Positions 45,884 to 55,800 of a DNA stretch of 64,000 nucleotides are shown piece after piece. Below the pieces are notes generated by a model. The model saw only the letters and a list, made by a program, of their open reading frames with translations. It was not told where the DNA came from and did no database searches. Source of the DNA: Bradyrhizobium diazoefficiens. Its GTDB lineage: Bacteria; Pseudomonadota; Alphaproteobacteria; Rhizobiales; Xanthobacteraceae. Position 1 is the first letter of the stretch. The number at the start of each line of letters is the position of its first letter. The position numbers and the translations under genes were made by a program. The stretch lies in contig NZ_CP067041.1 in the NCBI RefSeq assembly GCF_016599855.1, positions 2,232,001 through 2,296,000 of the forward strand. Reading direction: 5' to 3'.

Positions 45884-47542
45884 TCAATTCACGCGCTGGA
45901 TGCGGGTCGGCGGCAACGGGCCGATCGGCCCGTGTGCTTTGAAGAAGGCAAACAGGGCATCCGCGTCGTACCCGCCATATTGCGGCGAGACGCCCTGTTT
46001 CGCAACCGTGAAGCCGTCGCCGCCGACGGCGAGATAGTCGTTGAGAGTGACGCGGTACCCCGTGTTTGCCTCGATCGGCCTGCCATTGAGCGTTATCCTG
46101 TCGGCCATGAGGCGGTTGCCGAGCGGCTTCGATGCATCCCAGGTGTAGCTGAACCCGTTCGACACCTGAAGAATCCGCGGACGCTTCGGATCGAGCCATT
46201 GCTGCTCCAGCATGTCCTTGAGCTGGCTGCCCGTCAGCGTCATCGTGACGAGGCGGTTGCGGAACGGTTGGCTCGCGAACAGTTCGCCGTAGGACACCGC
46301 GCCGTTCTCCTTCGGCACGATGTCGGTGCGGATGCCGCCGGGATTGGTGAGGGCGATAACAGCGCCGCCGTCCTTGACGTCCCTCGTCGCCGCAAGCTGC
46401 GCATCGGCGATGACGTCGCCGAGTGGGCTTTCGCCCGCTTCGTTCGGAACGCGCGACAGCGTCTGCGTCACCGATCCGGCCGGACGATTGGCGATCGGCG
46501 CCGAAAGCTTGTCATAGGCGTCGATCAGCGCGGTCTGCTCGGGATCCTTGGCCAGCGAGGCGTTGGCGACGATAACGTTCTCGGCCCGCGCGCTGACGAT
46601 GTCGCGTGTTGCCGGATCGAGCTTGAGGTCGATCGCCGTGACCAGCGTGCCGTATTTGTCCCCGCTGGTGACGAGTCTGCCGTCGATGTCGCAGACATAA
46701 GCGCGATGGGTATGGCCGCTGACGACGACGTCGACGGCGCGATCGAACTTCTTGACGATATCGACGATTGGCCCTGTGATTGCAGGACACTCATTGTAGT
46801 CGCCCGAGGGCTCACCGCCTTGGTGGATCAGCACCACGATCGCTTCGACGCCGCGCGCCTTCAGTTCCGGGACCACCGCGTTCACCGTCTCGGCCTCGTC
46901 ACGGAATTCGAGCCCGGCAATGCCTGACGGGGAGACGATGCCGGCGGTCTCCTTCAAGGTCAGCCCAATGAAGGCGACCGGAATGCCGTCGAATTCCCTG
47001 ATCTCGTACGGCGGCAAAATGCTCTTGCCGGTCGCGGTCTCGACGGTGGACGCCGCAAGATAGTGGAATTTCGCGCCGGCAAAGGGATGCGGTCCCTGAC
47101 AGCCGTCCTCCGGATGGCAGCCGCCATTCTGCATCCTGAGCAGCTCGGTCTTACCCTCGTCGAATTCGTGGTTGCCGACGGAGGTGATCGCAAGCCCCAT
47201 CATGGAGAGCGATTCGATCGACGGCTCGTCGTGAAACATCGCCGACAAAAACGGGCTCGCGCCGATGAGGTCGCCGGCAGCGACAAAAATTGTATTCTTG
47301 TGCCCCTCGCTCAATTGCTTGACCAGCGTCGCCATGTACTCGGCGCCGCCGGCGGCGACCATCACGTTCTTGCTCTTGTCTTCAGGGTCAGAGATGCGGA
47401 TGCCGCCCGGCGGCGGACGGAGATTGCCGTGGAAATCGTTGATCGCGAGAATGCGCAACTCGATGGGCGCTGTGGTTTGCGCGAAAGCGGGCCGGGCGGC
47501 GAAGGCGAGCGCGAAAGCGGTCAGGCGGAGAAGATGTCGCAT
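45884..47542 (-). CDS. periplasmic 5'-nucleotidase/2',3'-cyclic phosphodiesterase-like metallophosphatase
   Basis: 552 residues: signal peptide to about residue 22 (AFAQ), then the calcineurin-like N-domain with D36 and H38 in INDFHGN, GNHEFDEG and SGHTHRAYV. The C-terminal 5'-nucleotidase domain begins near residue 320 and holds a substrate region around GVSPQYGGYDADALF. It dephosphorylates periplasmic nucleotides and may supply nucleosides and phosphate. It is monocistronic, with a repeat beyond its upstream end. Confidence 0.9.
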   Translation of the reverse strand: MRHLLRLTAFALAFAARPAFAQTTAPIELRILAINDFHGNLRPPPGGIRISDPEDKSKNVMVAAGGAEYMATLVKQLSEGHKNTIFVAAGDLIGASPFLSAMFHDEPSIESLSMMGLAITSVGNHEFDEGKTELLRMQNGGCHPEDGCQGPHPFAGAKFHYLAASTVETATGKSILPPYEIREFDGIPVAFIGLTLKETAGIVSPSGIAGLEFRDEAETVNAVVPELKARGVEAIVVLIHQGGEPSGDYNECPAITGPIVDIVKKFDRAVDVVVSGHTHRAYVCDIDGRLVTSGDKYGTLVTAIDLKLDPATRDIVSARAENVIVANASLAKDPEQTALIDAYDKLSAPIANRPAGSVTQTLSRVPNEAGESPLGDVIADAQLAATRDVKDGGAVIALTNPGGIRTDIVPKENGAVSYGELFASQPFRNRLVTMTLTGSQLKDMLEQQWLDPKRPRILQVSNGFSYTWDASKPLGNRLMADRITLNGRPIEANTGYRVTLNDYLAVGGDGFTVAKQGVSPQYGGYDADALFAFFKAHGPIGPLPPTRIQRVN

Positions 47543-47589
47543 GGAGCCAGATTAGTCGCTCCGCGCGAAGATTTCACGAAGCTTCTTGC

Positions 47590-47695
47590 CGTCATTCCGG
47601 GCGCGCCTCTCGGGCGCGAGCCCGGAATCCATTCATCCACCAACTCTGTTGCCCAATGGATTCCGGGCCCACGCTTCGCGTGCCCGGGAACGACG
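47590..47695. repeat. palindromic intergenic repeat, family B
   Basis: CGTCATTCCGGGCGCGCCTC to CCCGGGAACGACG with an internal palindrome around ATGGATTCCGGGCC. It is a more diverged copy than the others. Confidence 0.75.
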
Positions 47696-47714
47696 AGCAA
47701 ATCGATTGGTACTG

Positions 47715-48473
47715 CTACCGCTTCTTCCTGTTCGCAAACGCGTTGAACGCGGCAATCGCCTCGTTCGATGTCAGTCGGTCGCCGAACAGATGGCGTTCCT
47801 GGTCGATGCGGCGGGTGAGCTCCTCCGGTGAGGCACGCAGGAGCTTGCGCGAGGTCGCGACGGCCTCCGCCGGCAACCGGCAGATCTCGCGCGCCACCTT
47901 GCGGGCCTCGACCTCGGTATGTCCAGGCGACACCACGGTGTTGACGAAGCCGGCAGCGTGGGCCTCGGCGGCGGTGAAGCTGCGTCCCATCACCAGCATG
48001 GCGAAGGCGCGCTGGTAGCCCATGGTGCTCGGCATCAAGAGGCTCGCGGCGCCGACCGGAACGAGCCCGAGATTGATGTAAGGCGCCGAGAAGGTCGCTG
48101 CGTTGGAGGCGAGCACGTAGTCGCAGTGAAACAGCATCACGGTACCCATGCCGATCGATGCTCCGTCGACGGCTGCGATGATCGGCTTGGCGTTGAGCGC
48201 CAGCGAATAGAGGAATCTGACTCCATCCGATAACGTCTCGGGACGCGATGCGTCGGCCTTCATGAAATCGTCGATGTCGTCGCCGGCCGTGAACACGCCG
48301 GAGCCGCCGGTGATGATCATGCAGCGGATGTCGGGATTGTTCTGCGCGGCGTCGATCGCGCGGCTCATCTCGCGGTACATATCCTGCGTGATCGCATTCT
48401 TCTTGCCGGGGCGGCGCAGGGTGATCACGCGTGTGGCGCGGTCCTCCGTGACGATGATATTGCCGTTCGGCAT
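47715..48473 (-). CDS. enoyl-CoA hydratase/isomerase
   Basis: 252 residues of the crotonase fold: TLRRPGKKNAITQDMYREM, the oxyanion region IITGGSGVFTAGDDIDDFM and PIIAAVDGASIGMGTVMLFHCD. The catalytic Glu positions are replaced by shorter residues in the usual GExA stretch (LGLVPVGAASLL), so it may act as an isomerase or another crotonase-fold activity. ATG 48473 follows GGGAG by five bases. The gene is divergent from an MFS transporter. Confidence 0.85.
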   Translation of the reverse strand: MPNGNIIVTEDRATRVITLRRPGKKNAITQDMYREMSRAIDAAQNNPDIRCMIITGGSGVFTAGDDIDDFMKADASRPETLSDGVRFLYSLALNAKPIIAAVDGASIGMGTVMLFHCDYVLASNAATFSAPYINLGLVPVGAASLLMPSTMGYQRAFAMLVMGRSFTAAEAHAAGFVNTVVSPGHTEVEARKVAREICRLPAEAVATSRKLLRASPEELTRRIDQERHLFGDRLTSNEAIAAFNAFANRKKR

Positions 48474-48773
48474 GAACACTCCCTGCGGCCGACTCGGCGC
48501 CTGCCCTCGGCGAGTCGTGCAGGGCTCAGCCTACATGATCCCACCGACCTGCCAATGCTGCGGCTCAATCATTTCGGCCGTGACGCTCCATGAGCGGTTG
48601 CATGACACCCGCCTGATGGTCGCGTTCGTCGGGGAACTGTGACGCGAAAGTTGCATCACATATCTCCTGCGGGGTCTTGCGCATTGCAACAATCGGCTAC
48701 AATGTTTCATTTGAAAAACCGGGGGTTGTACGGCACTATCAGCAGTCTCGTTCCATTTGGCCATACTCGATCG

Positions 48774-50000
48774 ATGATTGCCGCAACGGGCGTTGACGAA
48801 TCCTCGCTGCACTACCGTGGCTGGCGCGTCGTGCTGGCCTGCTTTCTGATGGCCTTCTTCATGTTCGGCTTCGGCCTCTACGGCCAGGGCGTCTATCTCG
48901 CCGAGCTCCAGCGTTCCCATGGCTGGCCTGGCACGCTCCTGTCGGCAGCTAGCACCTTCTCGTTCCTGCTGACCTCCATCCTCGTCATCTTCACCGACGA
49001 TCTGCTCGCCCGCATCGGGCTAAGGGCGCTAATCCTGTGCGGGCTCGCGGCGCTCGGCGCCTCGACGGCTCTGATCGGCTTGATGCAGGCGCCCTGGCAG
49101 CTCTATCTCGCCTATGCGCTGATGTCGGTCGGCTGGACCGGAATGGGCTCGGTGGTGATCGCAACTGTGCTGAACGGTTGGTTCCAGCGGCGACGCGGGC
49201 TCGCCCTCAGCCTTGCCTTCAACGGCGCCACCTGCGGCGGCATCATTCTCGTTCCGGTCTTGCTGGCGCTGAGCGGCAGCATCGGCTTCCGCTCCGCCAT
49301 GCTGGCGGCCACCATCGTGATGGTGGTGCTGGTGCTGCCGGTGGTGGTCGTCTTCACCGGCTGGCCGGTCGATGCATTGCCCAATGCAGGTGTCTCCGGC
49401 GGCGAGGCCGCACGTCACCCGCGGAAGGAGCTGCTCGCGAACGCATCCTTCTGGACCATGGTGCTGCCGATTGCGATTGCGCTGCTGGCGCAGATGGGAT
49501 TCATCATCCACCAGGTCTCGTTTCTCGAACCGCTGATCGGCCGCGCCAGTGCCGGCCTTGCGGTCACCCTCATGGCGGCGATGGCGGTGGTCGGGCGGCT
49601 GTCGCTCGGTCTGTTCGTCGACCGGCTCGATCCGCGGCTTGCCTGCGCGGCGTCGATGACGAGCCAGGCGGCGGCGCTGCTCGTCCTCCTGCAGAGCCAG
49701 AGTCCGGCCGTGCTGCTCACGTGCTGCGCCGTCTACGGCTTCTCGATCGGCAACATGATCACATTTCCGCCTTTGATCATCCAGCGCGAGATCGGCAGCG
49801 CCGCTTTCGCGGCCGCGATGGGGCTGGGGACCTCGATCAGCGGCATCGTCAGCGCATTTGGCCCCGGCATCGTCGGTCTCATGCGCAGCATGAGCGGCGA
49901 CTACACGATGGCGTTCGCGATGTGCGTGGCGCTGGACGTCGTCGCGGCGGGAATTGTGCTGTGGCGGCCCGGGAGAAGGGCAAAGGTCGCAGCGTCGTAG
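48774..50000 (+). CDS. MFS transporter (monocarboxylate/OFA-like)
   Basis: 408 residues with 12 helices. The first helix follows LHYRGWRVVLACFLMAFFMF, and the GLRALILCGLAALGASTALI and QRRRGLALSLAFNGATCGG loops resemble the OFA/monocarboxylate family. The substrate is probably an organic acid, a guess from family. A possible promoter lies at 48676-48703 (CTTGCG, 16 bases, TACAAT). An earlier in-frame ATG at 48702 would overlap that -10 element, so 48774 is preferred. Confidence 0.85.
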   Translation: MIAATGVDESSLHYRGWRVVLACFLMAFFMFGFGLYGQGVYLAELQRSHGWPGTLLSAASTFSFLLTSILVIFTDDLLARIGLRALILCGLAALGASTALIGLMQAPWQLYLAYALMSVGWTGMGSVVIATVLNGWFQRRRGLALSLAFNGATCGGIILVPVLLALSGSIGFRSAMLAATIVMVVLVLPVVVVFTGWPVDALPNAGVSGGEAARHPRKELLANASFWTMVLPIAIALLAQMGFIIHQVSFLEPLIGRASAGLAVTLMAAMAVVGRLSLGLFVDRLDPRLACAASMTSQAAALLVLLQSQSPAVLLTCCAVYGFSIGNMITFPPLIIQREIGSAAFAAAMGLGTSISGIVSAFGPGIVGLMRSMSGDYTMAFAMCVALDVVAAGIVLWRPGRRAKVAAS

Positions 50001-50046
50001 CCCGAATGGATTGCGCCCTCGCGCCCCCGGACACGAGCGCTCCGCC

Positions 50047-51825
50047 TTACCCCAACAACACCGCATCCGCCGCTGCAACGGATCCCGCGCTCTCCGTCAC
50101 CGTGCGCTCGAGTGCGCCGGCTTGCACGGTGATGTTCTCGGCGAAGAAGCGCGCGAGCGAGACGTAGCGCGCGGCGTCGGTGTTGCCGTCGGCCTTGGCA
50201 GCGAGCGCCTCCGAGGCCAGCAGGCAGCCGCCGAGCGTGGCGCCGAACTGCTGCAAATACGGCGTGGCGCCGGCAAGGGCCTCGTTCGGCGCCGACGTGA
50301 CGCGCTCCAACAGCCATTTGCTGGTGCGTGTCAGCGCCTCCAGCGCTTCGCGCAATTTCACACCCGTGGTGCCAAAGCCGGGATCGTTGGAGGCTTCGAC
50401 TTGGCTGACGGTCGCGGAGAGCTCGTCGAGCAGCGCCCACACCGCAGCACCGCCGTTCGCCGCAAGCTTGCGCGTGACAAGGTCGATTGCCTGGATGCCG
50501 TTGGTGCCCTCATAGATCGTGGTGATGCGAGCGTCGCGATAATGCTGCGCAGCGCCGGTCTCCTCGATGAAGCCCATGCCGCCGTGCACCTGCACGCCGA
50601 GATAGGCGACCTCGTTGCCGATGTCGGTGGAATAGGCTTTTGCCATCGGCGTCAGCAGCGCGGCGCGCGCGGCGGCATCGGCCCGCACGCTGGGATCCCC
50701 GGCGCGCATCGAAACGTCCAGTGCGACGGCGGTGGCGTAGCAAATGGTGCGCGCCGCCGCCGTCTGCGCGCGCATCCGCATCAGCATGCGCTTGACGTCG
50801 GGATGCACGAAAATCGCGTCCGAGCCGTCGCCTGTCTTGCCGATTGCGCGGCCCTGCTTGCGTTCCTGCGCATAGGCCAGCGCCTGCTGATAGGCGCGGT
50901 CGGCAACGCCGACACCCTCCAGGCCGACGCCGAGGCGGGCCTGGTTCATCATCGTGAACATGCAGCGCATGCCCTGATTCTCTTCGCCGATCAGGAAGCC
51001 GATCGCACCGCCATGGTCGCCCATGGTCATGGTGCAGGTTGGGGAGGCGTGCATGCCGAGCTTGTGCTCGACGCCGGAAGCAATGATGTCGTTGCGCGCG
51101 CCGAGGGAGCCATCGGCATTGACCATGAACTTGGGAACAAGAAAGAGCGAGATCCCTTTGGTGCCGGCCGGCGCATCCGGAAGGCGCGCAAGCACGAAAT
51201 GCACGATGTTGTCGGTCATGTCGTGCTCGCCGTAGGTGATGAAGGTCTTCGTCCCCTTGATGCGATAGGTGCCGTCGGCCTGCTTTTCGGCGCGGGTGCG
51301 CAGCGCACCGACGTCGGAGCCGGCCTGCGGCTCGGTGAGCTGCATCGTGCCGGTCCACTCGCCGGAAACGAGCTTTTCGAGATAGATCGTCTTCAGCTCA
51401 TCGCTACCATGCGCATGGAGCGCCTCGATCGCGGACGCCGTCAGCAGCGGGCAGAGGCCGAAGGCGACGTTGGAGGCGCTCCAGATCTCGGTGCAGGCCG
51501 CGTTGATCGCGAGCGGCAGGCCCTGGCCGCCGAAATCCTCCGGTCCGGACACCGCGTTCCAGCCGCCCTCGGTCCAGCGCTTGTAGGCATCCGGCCAGCC
51601 CGGCGCGGTCGTGACCTTGCCGTCGGCAAGCTTGATGCCGTGCTCGTCGCCGATCTTGTTCAGCGGCGCCAGCACGTCGGTTGCGAACTTGCCGGCTTCC
51701 TCCAGCACGGCGCTCGCGATGTCCGCGTCGAAATCGCCGTAATGGCCGGCTTCCACGGCTGCCTTGAGGCCGGCGCCATGGTTGAGCGACAAGAGCATGT
51801 CAGAGATCGGCGCGCGGTAGGTCAT
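50047..51825 (-). CDS. acyl-CoA dehydrogenase (FadE/DmdC-like)
   Basis: 592 residues, the long bacterial acyl-CoA dehydrogenase type: N-terminal helical domain, FAD segment MQLTEPQAGSDVGALRTR, KGTKTFITYGEHDMTDNIVH and catalytic Glu in ITTIYEGTNGIQAIDL. The C-terminal extra domain (about 460-590) is that seen in 3-methylmercaptopropionyl-CoA dehydrogenase relatives. It dehydrogenates a medium or branched acyl-CoA; chain length is not readable. It ends before the MFS gene and is transcribed towards it. Confidence 0.92.
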   Translation of the reverse strand: MTYRAPISDMLLSLNHGAGLKAAVEAGHYGDFDADIASAVLEEAGKFATDVLAPLNKIGDEHGIKLADGKVTTAPGWPDAYKRWTEGGWNAVSGPEDFGGQGLPLAINAACTEIWSASNVAFGLCPLLTASAIEALHAHGSDELKTIYLEKLVSGEWTGTMQLTEPQAGSDVGALRTRAEKQADGTYRIKGTKTFITYGEHDMTDNIVHFVLARLPDAPAGTKGISLFLVPKFMVNADGSLGARNDIIASGVEHKLGMHASPTCTMTMGDHGGAIGFLIGEENQGMRCMFTMMNQARLGVGLEGVGVADRAYQQALAYAQERKQGRAIGKTGDGSDAIFVHPDVKRMLMRMRAQTAAARTICYATAVALDVSMRAGDPSVRADAAARAALLTPMAKAYSTDIGNEVAYLGVQVHGGMGFIEETGAAQHYRDARITTIYEGTNGIQAIDLVTRKLAANGGAAVWALLDELSATVSQVEASNDPGFGTTGVKLREALEALTRTSKWLLERVTSAPNEALAGATPYLQQFGATLGGCLLASEALAAKADGNTDAARYVSLARFFAENITVQAGALERTVTESAGSVAAADAVLLG

Positions 51826-52070
51826 GGCTCACTCCCCGTGGACAAAGCTTGGCGACGTATTCCCATGAAACGGGCGGGGTCTCAATGGCCGGGAACGGAG
51901 CGAACGGTCCGGGGTCGGGCTTATAAGGAGTGTGGCCAGGCCGGCCCCCCGGGGCCTGTGGTATTTTGCTCCTCCAGGCGGTTGAAATGCCTCGCCGCTC
52001 CCTATAGACCGGCTGCGACCAAAAGGAATCTGCGGTAGCCAGTTCTTCCGCCGTTTCTCCAGTCGCCTGA
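51826..52070. other. intergenic before tRNA-Gln
   Basis: 245 bases with no credible gene, holding the upstream region of the acyl-CoA dehydrogenase gene and the tRNA promoter region. Nothing further identified. Confidence 0.4.
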
Positions 52071-52145
52071 TGGGGCGTAGCCAAGCGGTAAGGCAGCGGA
52101 TTTTGATTCCGCCATTCGGAGGTTCGATCCCTCCCGCCCCAGCCA
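52071..52145 (+). tRNA. tRNA-Gln (anticodon TTG)
   Basis: Seven-base acceptor stem TGGGGCG/CGCCCCA, anticodon stem GCGGA/TCCGC with loop TTTTGAT and anticodon TTG, a T arm with GGTTCGATCC, and an encoded CCA end. Its 3' half is repeated at 59211-59276, which marks it as an integration target. Confidence 0.95.
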
Positions 52146-52165
52146 GCAATTAAGCTGCTGAGTTC
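52099..52165 (+). repeat. attL-like direct repeat (3' end of tRNA-Gln)
   Basis: The last part of the tRNA gene and about 20 bases beyond, including the identical 25-base core at 52123-52147 and AAGCTGCTGAGTTC. The matching copy is at 59211-59276. Together they frame an island of about 7.1 kb. Confidence 0.85.
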
Positions 52166-52461
52166 GCTATGAAGCAGGAGTGATGTCGTCGCTCCCTGGA
52201 TCTGACCGCTGGGAAACTCTACTCTCTTCTGCTTCGGTCTCCGCATTCGACTACAACGTCCGCACGAGCCTCGCCGGTTGAACGCGCCTCGGCCGCGCGT
52301 CTCCTGCGAAACGGCAGGTCTCTTGCCAAAATTATCAGGCTTGATTCTGACGGCAGGCAACGCAAATCTCAGGACCTCACAGCAACTTCGCCCCGGACGT
52401 CTCGTTGACGATAGCTGAGGGCAGGTGCGCTGGCGATGCAGCCAGTGAAAGGAGGATCCCC
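52146..52461. other. island left-end intergenic region
   Basis: 316 bases after the tRNA. It contains the second half of the att repeat and no credible gene. It should hold the promoter for the DUF5132 gene; I see no recognised operator. Confidence 0.4.
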
Positions 52462-52755
52462 ATGGCTTTTTTCGAGGACATCTTCAAGGGTGGTAATATT
52501 GTCACTGGGCTGGCCATAGGTATCGGCGCGGGAGTCGTGGCGCCGGCACTTATGCCCGTCCTCAGGCCGATCGCAAAAACGGTCATTAAGGCCGGGCTCG
52601 TCGCTTATGATCAAGGTCGGGTCGCATTGGCAGAGCTCAATGAGCAAACCGGCGACGTGCTGGCTGAGGCTCGGTCTGAGCTTGCCGAACAAGCCGAGCA
52701 AGAGGAAAAATCGAAAAGACCGAGAAAAGCGGAAACTGCTCACCAGGGCACGTAG
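52462..52755 (+). CDS. DUF5132 membrane protein (island gene 1)
   Basis: 97 residues starting MAFFEDIFKGGNIVTGLAIG behind a perfect AGGAGG (52450-52455). One glycine-rich hydrophobic helix (about 10-37: IGIGAGVVAPALMPVLRPIA) is followed by an amphipathic region and a Glu/Lys-rich tail (EQTGDVLAEARSELAEQAEQ). This is the DUF5132 pattern, commonly beside HMA-type P-type ATPases. It directly precedes the island ATPase gene, 96 bases apart in the same direction, so it is likely an accessory membrane subunit or regulator. Confidence 0.82.
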   Translation: MAFFEDIFKGGNIVTGLAIGIGAGVVAPALMPVLRPIAKTVIKAGLVAYDQGRVALAELNEQTGDVLAEARSELAEQAEQEEKSKRPRKAETAHQGT

Positions 52756-52851
52756 CTTTCAAACTAAATTAAGCTCGGCCAAATTGCGTGCAGCGATTTG
52801 ATTGCGGCGCAGTGGGGTTGTGTCACTCGGCAAGCTGCGGGTCCGAGGACG

Positions 52852-55800
52852 ATGAGTCTTGTTGCTCCATCAAACAAAAGGGCGATAGTTCCGCTGTCGT
52901 CGCGGAACCCACAAGCCCAAATACCCATCTCGATCGTGCCGCTGCACACGGCCGTGGCCGGACGAGTTCGGCTGAAGATCGAAGGCATGCGCGGCGCGCC
53001 GGCAATTGCGAGCCTGCTGGAACGAGGATTCACAGGGATGCCTGGCATCCATGATGTCTCGGCCAACGCCCTCACTGGCAACATTCTCATCCACTACGAG
53101 GACTCGGTCTCGATCGATCAGCTCGTCGAACGGATAAGCGGACTGCTCCTGGGCGACATCACACCCACCGTAGACGATCCGGCCGAGCTCCCGTGGCATA
53201 CAATTGAGACGGGAGCCATCGCGTCCGAACTCGACACCTCCTGTTCGGATGGCCTATCGAGCACGCGAGTATCGGAACGACTTGCTCAGGGGCTTGGTAA
53301 TTCGATCCCGCTGCTGCATCAGCGCTCGGAACTCAGCATTTTTCTCGATCAATTCCAGAGCATGCCAGTGGCACTCTTGGCCGGCGTCGCCGTGGTTTCA
53401 CTCGTGACCGGGACGTTGCTTGAGGCCGGGGCGATCATGGCTGTCGTGGCGTTCAACGCCGCTATCGGGTTTACAACTGAAAATCAGGCTGAGCAGACCA
53501 TCCGGAGCCTCGGAGCCCCCGCCTCGCTGACCGCGCGCGTGGTGCGCGACGGATCAGAGATGGATGTAGGCGCCGACCTGCTCGTCCCTGGCGATCTCGT
53601 CCTTCTCCGGCGCGGCACCGTTGTCCCCGCCGACGGCAGACTCGTAAGCGCCCGCGCGCTCACTATCAGCGAGGCTGCTCTCACTGGCGAGAGCTTGCCG
53701 GTCGCAAAATCAGTCGAAACCGTGCCTCACAGGGCGGCGCTCGCCGATCGAATGAACATGGTCCATCGGGGGACCATCGTGACAGGCGGGAGTGGAACGT
53801 TTGTCGTCGTGGCGACCGGGGCGAGAACCCAGCTCGGACGCATCCAGCGGCTTGTCGGCGCAACCAACACACCCGAAACTCCGATGCAACGACATCTCAG
53901 CGAGCTCGGAGAACAACTCGTCTGGGCCACACTGGCGGCAAGCGCTGCGGTATTCGGTGTAGGTTGGCTGCGTGGGCTGGCGGTCCTCCAGCTGGTACGT
54001 TCATCGCTATCGGTAGCGGTCGCGGCTGTTCCGGAAGGGCTGCCGATGGTTGCCACGACGACCCTCGCCCTTGGCGTCGAGGAGATGCGGCGGCAAGGAA
54101 TTCTGGTCCGACGGCTCGAAGCACTGGAGACGCTGGCCTCCGTCGATGTCGTTTGCTTCGACAAAACGGGCACGCTGACCCACGGCTCCATGTCATTGGG
54201 AGTCGTTGCTGTCGGTGACCGCGTCTGCGGTCGACAGGAGAACGGCCTGGTGGACCAGAACGGGCTGGTTGCCCGACCGGAGCAGGACCGCCGTCTTCGC
54301 ATGCTGCTGTTGGTCGGCGCTCTTTGCAGCGAGACCGAGGTAGAGGAGCGCGACGGGCAAATGCAGCTCAGCGGCTCAGCAACTGAAATCGCGCTCGTTC
54401 AGGCAGCACTCGATCACGACATTGACGTGAGCGAGCTGCGGCGCCGCTACGTAAGGCGGTCGATTCAGCATCGCACCGAGGCCTACAGGTTCATGGCGAC
54501 GACGCATGCTGACGAAGCTCGCGTCTTGATCGCGGTGAAGGGCAGCCCGGGCGAGGTGTTGGCACGTTGCGCGTTTGAAGCATTGCCTGACGGTACTCGG
54601 CAAATTCTCACCGCGAGACGGCGCGCTCAGATCGAAGCTCAAAATGCCAAGATGGCTGAGCAGGCACTTCGGGTGCTGGGAATGGCGTACCGTGAATTAC
54701 AGGTGCCTGGTGCCGATCTTGAGGCAGGGGAGCTCCACATAGAAGAACTGATATGGAGCGGTCTTGTCGGTCTTGCCGATCCGGTGCGGTCCGGCCTTCC
54801 CGCGCTGATGCAGAAGCTGCATCACGCTGGCATCCAGACCATCATGCTGACTGGCGATCAGAGTACGACGGCGCGCGCAGTGGCGGAACGAATTGGCCTT
54901 AGTTCAGATGGTCAGGTCAAGATCATCGATACGGCAGACCTTGACCACGTAGCGCCTCTCGAGCTCGCCGCCAAGGCGCGCGAGGCGCATGCCTTCGCAC
55001 GAATCAGTCCCGGGCAGAAGCTTCAGATCGTGCGTGCCCTTCAGGAGGCGGGGTCTGTGGTGGCGATGATCGGGGATGGCATCAATGATAGCCCGGCGCT
55101 GCGTGCGGCTAACGTTGGGATGGCTATGGGACGAAACGGAGATGCAGCAGCAAGAGAAGTCGCCGACATCTTTTTTGCGAATGACGATCTTGCGTCGTTG
55201 CCGCTCGCCATCGAGCGCGGCCGTGGCACTTACACCAGTATCCGCAATGCGGTTCACTACATCATCAGCAGCAACACGAGCGAGATCCTGCTGATGCTGG
55301 CGGGGGCCGCTGCCGGCTTTGGTGAGATGCTCTCGCCAATTCAGCTGCTATGGATCAATCTCATCTCCGATGTCCTTCCCGCGATCGGTCTCGCTATGGA
55401 GCCTATCGATCCCGACGTGATGGAGCGCGGACCGCGCGCCGCCGATGAACCGATAATCCGATCCGACCAATTCTCCCGCCTCGGCAGCGAAGCCGCCGTG
55501 CTCACGGCAAGCGCGTTCGGCACGGCTGTCTTCGGTGCAATGCGCCACGGCTTTAAATCGCCCGAAGGGAGAACAATGGCTTTTGGCAGTCTGGCCGTGG
55601 GCCAACTTCTGCACACTCTTAATTATCGCTCGTCTAAGCCAAGCAAATTCAGGCCAGCTCAGCTCTGGGCGGAGTCACGTTTGGTGCAGATCATTTCCGG
55701 CTCGGTCGCCGCGCAAATCGCAGCTATGCTTGTGCCGGGCGTGCGAAGCGCGCTTAACGTTGCACCGCTCGGCTTGCTGGATGCCGGTGCCATGATTGCG

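Noticed and set aside
45194..46927. Long plus-strand frame across the deacetylase-like and 5'-nucleotidase genes
   Set aside because: Both genes on the minus strand have intact catalytic motifs; the frame spans two unrelated genes and has no domain.
49954..52038. Long plus-strand frame opposite the acyl-CoA dehydrogenase
   Set aside because: The minus-strand enzyme is full length with its FAD and catalytic motifs; the shadow has Arg/Gly/His-rich low-quality sequence.
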